Shown in pieces: positions 61,151-64,000 of a stretch of 64,000 nt of DNA; the stretch's first letter is position 1, and every line of letters begins with the position of its first letter. Below the pieces are notes generated by a model, which ran no database searches, was not told the origin of the DNA, and saw nothing but the letters and a program-made list of their open reading frames with translations. Origin of the DNA: Hydra vulgaris (lineage: Eukaryota > Cnidaria > Hydrozoa > Anthoathecata > Hydridae); the NCBI RefSeq assembly GCF_038396675.1, contig NC_088922.1, positions 5,860,001-5,924,000 on the forward strand, in the 5' to 3' direction. A program made the position numbers and the translations under genes.

Positions 61151-64000
61151 AATGTATAAGCTATGCACTCGTTGCTTGCTCTATAAATACTTCTGTAATA
61201 GTAAGTGAAAAATATGTATTATAATTTCTATATGAAATATTTTCCCCAGAAGTAAGACAAGTCATTTTAAGTGAAGGTGGTTTTCACAATATCTTGTAAT
61301 GATACTTCGTGGTGATTTTTTAATGTATAAAATATATTAATTTTTCTCGATCAACTTTTATGCTTTGATATCTCATTTTGTTTATGTAGGTTGTTATGTA
61401 GGTTGCCATGCGATCATTTTCAAATAACTTGCCCTTTTCCTTGTCTAAAGACAACGCTAAACAACAAAAAGTGATTTTTTTTTTGCATTATTTGTAGAAA
61501 AGAAGTAAATTTTTTTAACAATTATTTTTTTATTTTTTTATTTTTATTTTAGTTGCCCTTAAGATGACCTAACGCAGAGTACCGTGAGCATTTATCTATA
61601 AAGTTTATGTCTCCTTCCTTACCGATGACTCGAAATTTGCTTAGAGCTTGCTTCTAACCCTGAATCTCTTGCTCCTAAAACAAGCGTTTTTAATATTGCG
61701 CCACGGCTGCTCAAATTTAATTAGTAGATTGATTAATTTTGCACTACTAAAAACAAGAATAAATAAAAGCCATAAAATCGATGGGATTACATAGAGGTTT
61801 CATAACCATCAGCTGTTTAATAAGTAATCGACCAAAACATTGGCTAAGCATTTATCTTTTGACGTGAAATGAATACTTTTATTTAAATCAACTTCTAGTG
61901 TTATAGCATTAAACCCATGAGTAAATTTCTAAATTGTTAGGCAGTATAATAAATGTTTTTGATTATAAAAGGTATACGTGATATACATAAAAGTTTAGGT
62001 GGTTGCCAAACTTTGGTCATCACTTAAAACAAATATTTTTTGTGAAAGTTGTTACATTTAAGCTTTAAGCATATCAACCTTATAATAATGTGGTGAATAT
62101 TGAACTAATGTATTAAAAAAGTCTAGTTTCCAAATAGTCTTTTTTAGGACATCATAAGAATCAACTTTAGTGTCTTTATTAATAAAAGTAGAAGCTATAT
62201 TTGTACACATGTTGTTTAATATTTTTTTACTTTTATTTTGTTTTTATCAAATACATCTTGTATATGCAATTAATGAACATGATAGAAATAAATATTAATA
62301 ATAATTTATACAAAATGATATTTAAGACAATCTTGAACTTTACTAGTTGATGCATTTTTGAAAGACTCTTTGTTATTAACAATATTGATAACAAGAGTCT
62401 TTTCTCTTTAATTGTCTTATTCTTTCCAAAATAGAATAACTAGTAAACTTCAAGAAGCAATCTATGAGCAACAAAGACAAATTAATGAGCAACAAGACAA
62501 ATTAATAAACAAAAAGACAAATTGAAGGAAAGCAAGGCAATTTAAAAAACAACTAAGTGATTTTTGTCTCTTTTGGACATTTGACATTTTTGAATTAATT
62601 TCCTTTTTCTAAAGTTAAATTAAGGAAACATTAAAAACAGTTTATTAGCTTTATATTAAAATTAGGAAAATGCTTATATTTCAAATTAGATCTTAAATCA
62701 AACAATATATTTTTTAAGTTATTCTTTTTATCTAGTTAGCTTTGATTTTTTTAAATCAAAATAATAAATTGACCCCTCTGTCTCCCAAAACGACATCGGG
62801 TAAAAGAAATAAGTACCTACAGGGCGCCTAAAAATAGAGTGCCTGTGACAAAAAAATATTTAATGAAATTTGGAAGGTGCATAGATAAATGAAAAAATAA
62901 AATGAAAGAATGGTTTGAAAAAAAAACTAGAACATATCATTGTCATTAACTTCACCATACAACGTATTTTTTGCAAAGTCAGCAATAATACAGTTCGTTA
63001 TATTCATAAACCACGCCCAATATTCTCGTTTTTTAACTATTCTAGTTTCTAAAAATAATCTATATGGCTATCAAGTTCTAAAAAGTTTTCCAAAAAAACA
63101 AGTCTTATCCACGCTAACTCAAAATAGACTTTAAAAAACGTGGTATAGAAATTTAGCACAAAATTCGGTTCTGTAAAACGCGATTTTCGCATACCTTATT
63201 ATAATTTTAAATATTTATTTTAAAATAAATTTGTTTTATTTGATATTTTTAAAATATTTAATAGCTAAAATCTGGTAATTTATAACTATAAAACTATATA
63301 AGTACAAAACTATACTGTTATAAAATAAATTTTCCAATGTTTTTATTTTAAATATTATATTTCCAATGTATTTTTACTATACACCGTATGCTTTCTTTAA
63401 ATGATATTGACACGGCGTACCGCTATGCGTACTCTAGCTATGACTTTATGTTGGTAAAACTAGAGCGAACCACGATGTATTTACAGACGCTGGAATGTTA
63501 ATATAAAAACATTTTACAACTAAGCTTAAGACTGAAGATAAACGAAACTATACTAAAAAAACTGAACCAAACAAAACTGAAAACGCATTAAACTATGAAA
63601 TATAAAATAAAAATATAAATTCATTGGTATCTTAATAAAAATAATAGCTGAAAAACCATAAAGAGTTTTTATGCACTTTTATATCAGTATTACTGAATTT
63701 TAATCCGTAGCGGTCTGAAATCATCATGACGCATATAACTAGATTTTTTATAAAATAGTTAATGACTCACGTACGGCGTTTCTGTAAAACCTTTCTGCAA
63801 AGAAAATTATAAAATGATTCGATGGAAATTTTTAACTTTATCTAGAAAAAAAAAAATCATGTTTTTATTAATGTTATTATTGTTATTGTTGGTTGCAACT
63901 ATTAATACGAGATATAAGGTATTAAAAATGATCGATAAAAACTCCTTCATGTATTTTAATCAAACAGAGAAAGAAAGTGAAATAATTACTAATAATTTAT
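61151..64000. other. AT-rich stretch, no gene seen
   Basis: No protein family, RNA gene or terminal repeat was recognised. The word ACGCAGAGTACCGT near 61571 also occurs near 5354. A 64-codon frame at 62940-63134 looks random. Confidence 0.5.
62465..62526. repeat. Three-copy tandem repeat
   Basis: A roughly 20-bp unit GAGCAACAAGACAAATTAAT occurs three times with drift. It translates as a Gln-rich helix in one frame, but no longer gene surrounds it. Confidence 0.75.

Overview
The window looks like nuclear DNA of a cnidarian, most likely Hydra. This is inferred from very high A+T, long (TA)n tracts, short GT-AG introns, CR1/jockey-like LINEs, Tc1/mariner, hAT, pogo and MULE transposons, and DUF4806 and THAP coding pieces. 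No database was searched. There are no rRNA or tRNA genes, no CRISPR and no bacterial-style operons.

1-9 kb: AT-rich DNA with a hAT-like fragment (1.2-1.6 kb), a transposon with inverted ends sitting exactly between two (TA)n tracts (2.8-5.2 kb), and a LINE scrap (6.2-6.4 kb). 9-14 kb: the C-terminal half of a decayed Mutator-like (MULE) gene on the minus strand, then a spliced DUF4806-domain gene on the plus strand whose introns hold a MITE and a Tc1/mariner copy. 14-15.3 kb: microsatellites and minisatellites. 15.5-19.3 kb: a second member of the 2.8-kb transposon family, with inverted repeats of about 285 bp. 19.3-24.7 kb: a hAT element whose long intron holds two MITEs and a palindromic block, cut off by a LINE that landed in inverted (twin-primed) form.

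26.0-31.9 kb is the most notable locus. A MULE-type gene is open across 11 phase-consistent exons (1,104 codons). It encodes a zinc-binding N-terminal region, a DDE transposase core, a SWIM-like zinc finger, a Ulp1/C48 cysteine protease and the first zinc ligands of a C-terminal PHD finger. The DDE and protease catalytic residues are all present. Its start is not seen, and the last (PHD) exon is out of phase by one base.

33-36 kb: a broken LTR-type retroelement with another insertion inside it. 37-38.5 kb: a pogo/Tigger relic (minus). 39-40.3 kb: a THAP-domain gene remnant cut by a 277-bp palindrome. 42.4-44.8 kb: a jockey-like LINE. 45.4-46.4 kb: a Tc1 relic. 46.7-51.3 kb: a nearly full-length CR1-like LINE with an open ORF1 and a 527-codon open RT region. 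51.7-54.9 kb: short palindromes, a perfect 160-bp palindrome, and a minus-strand LINE split by a Tc1 element. 54.9-56.6 kb: a second LTR-type relic of the 33-kb family (minus). 57-61.1 kb: a decayed full-length LINE (minus). 61.2-64 kb: no gene recognised.

The recurring themes are nested insertion and fold-back. Most coding sequence belongs to mobile elements. The gene models most worth follow-up as expressed genes are the 26-32 kb MULE/protease gene and the 10.9-14.0 kb DUF4806 gene.
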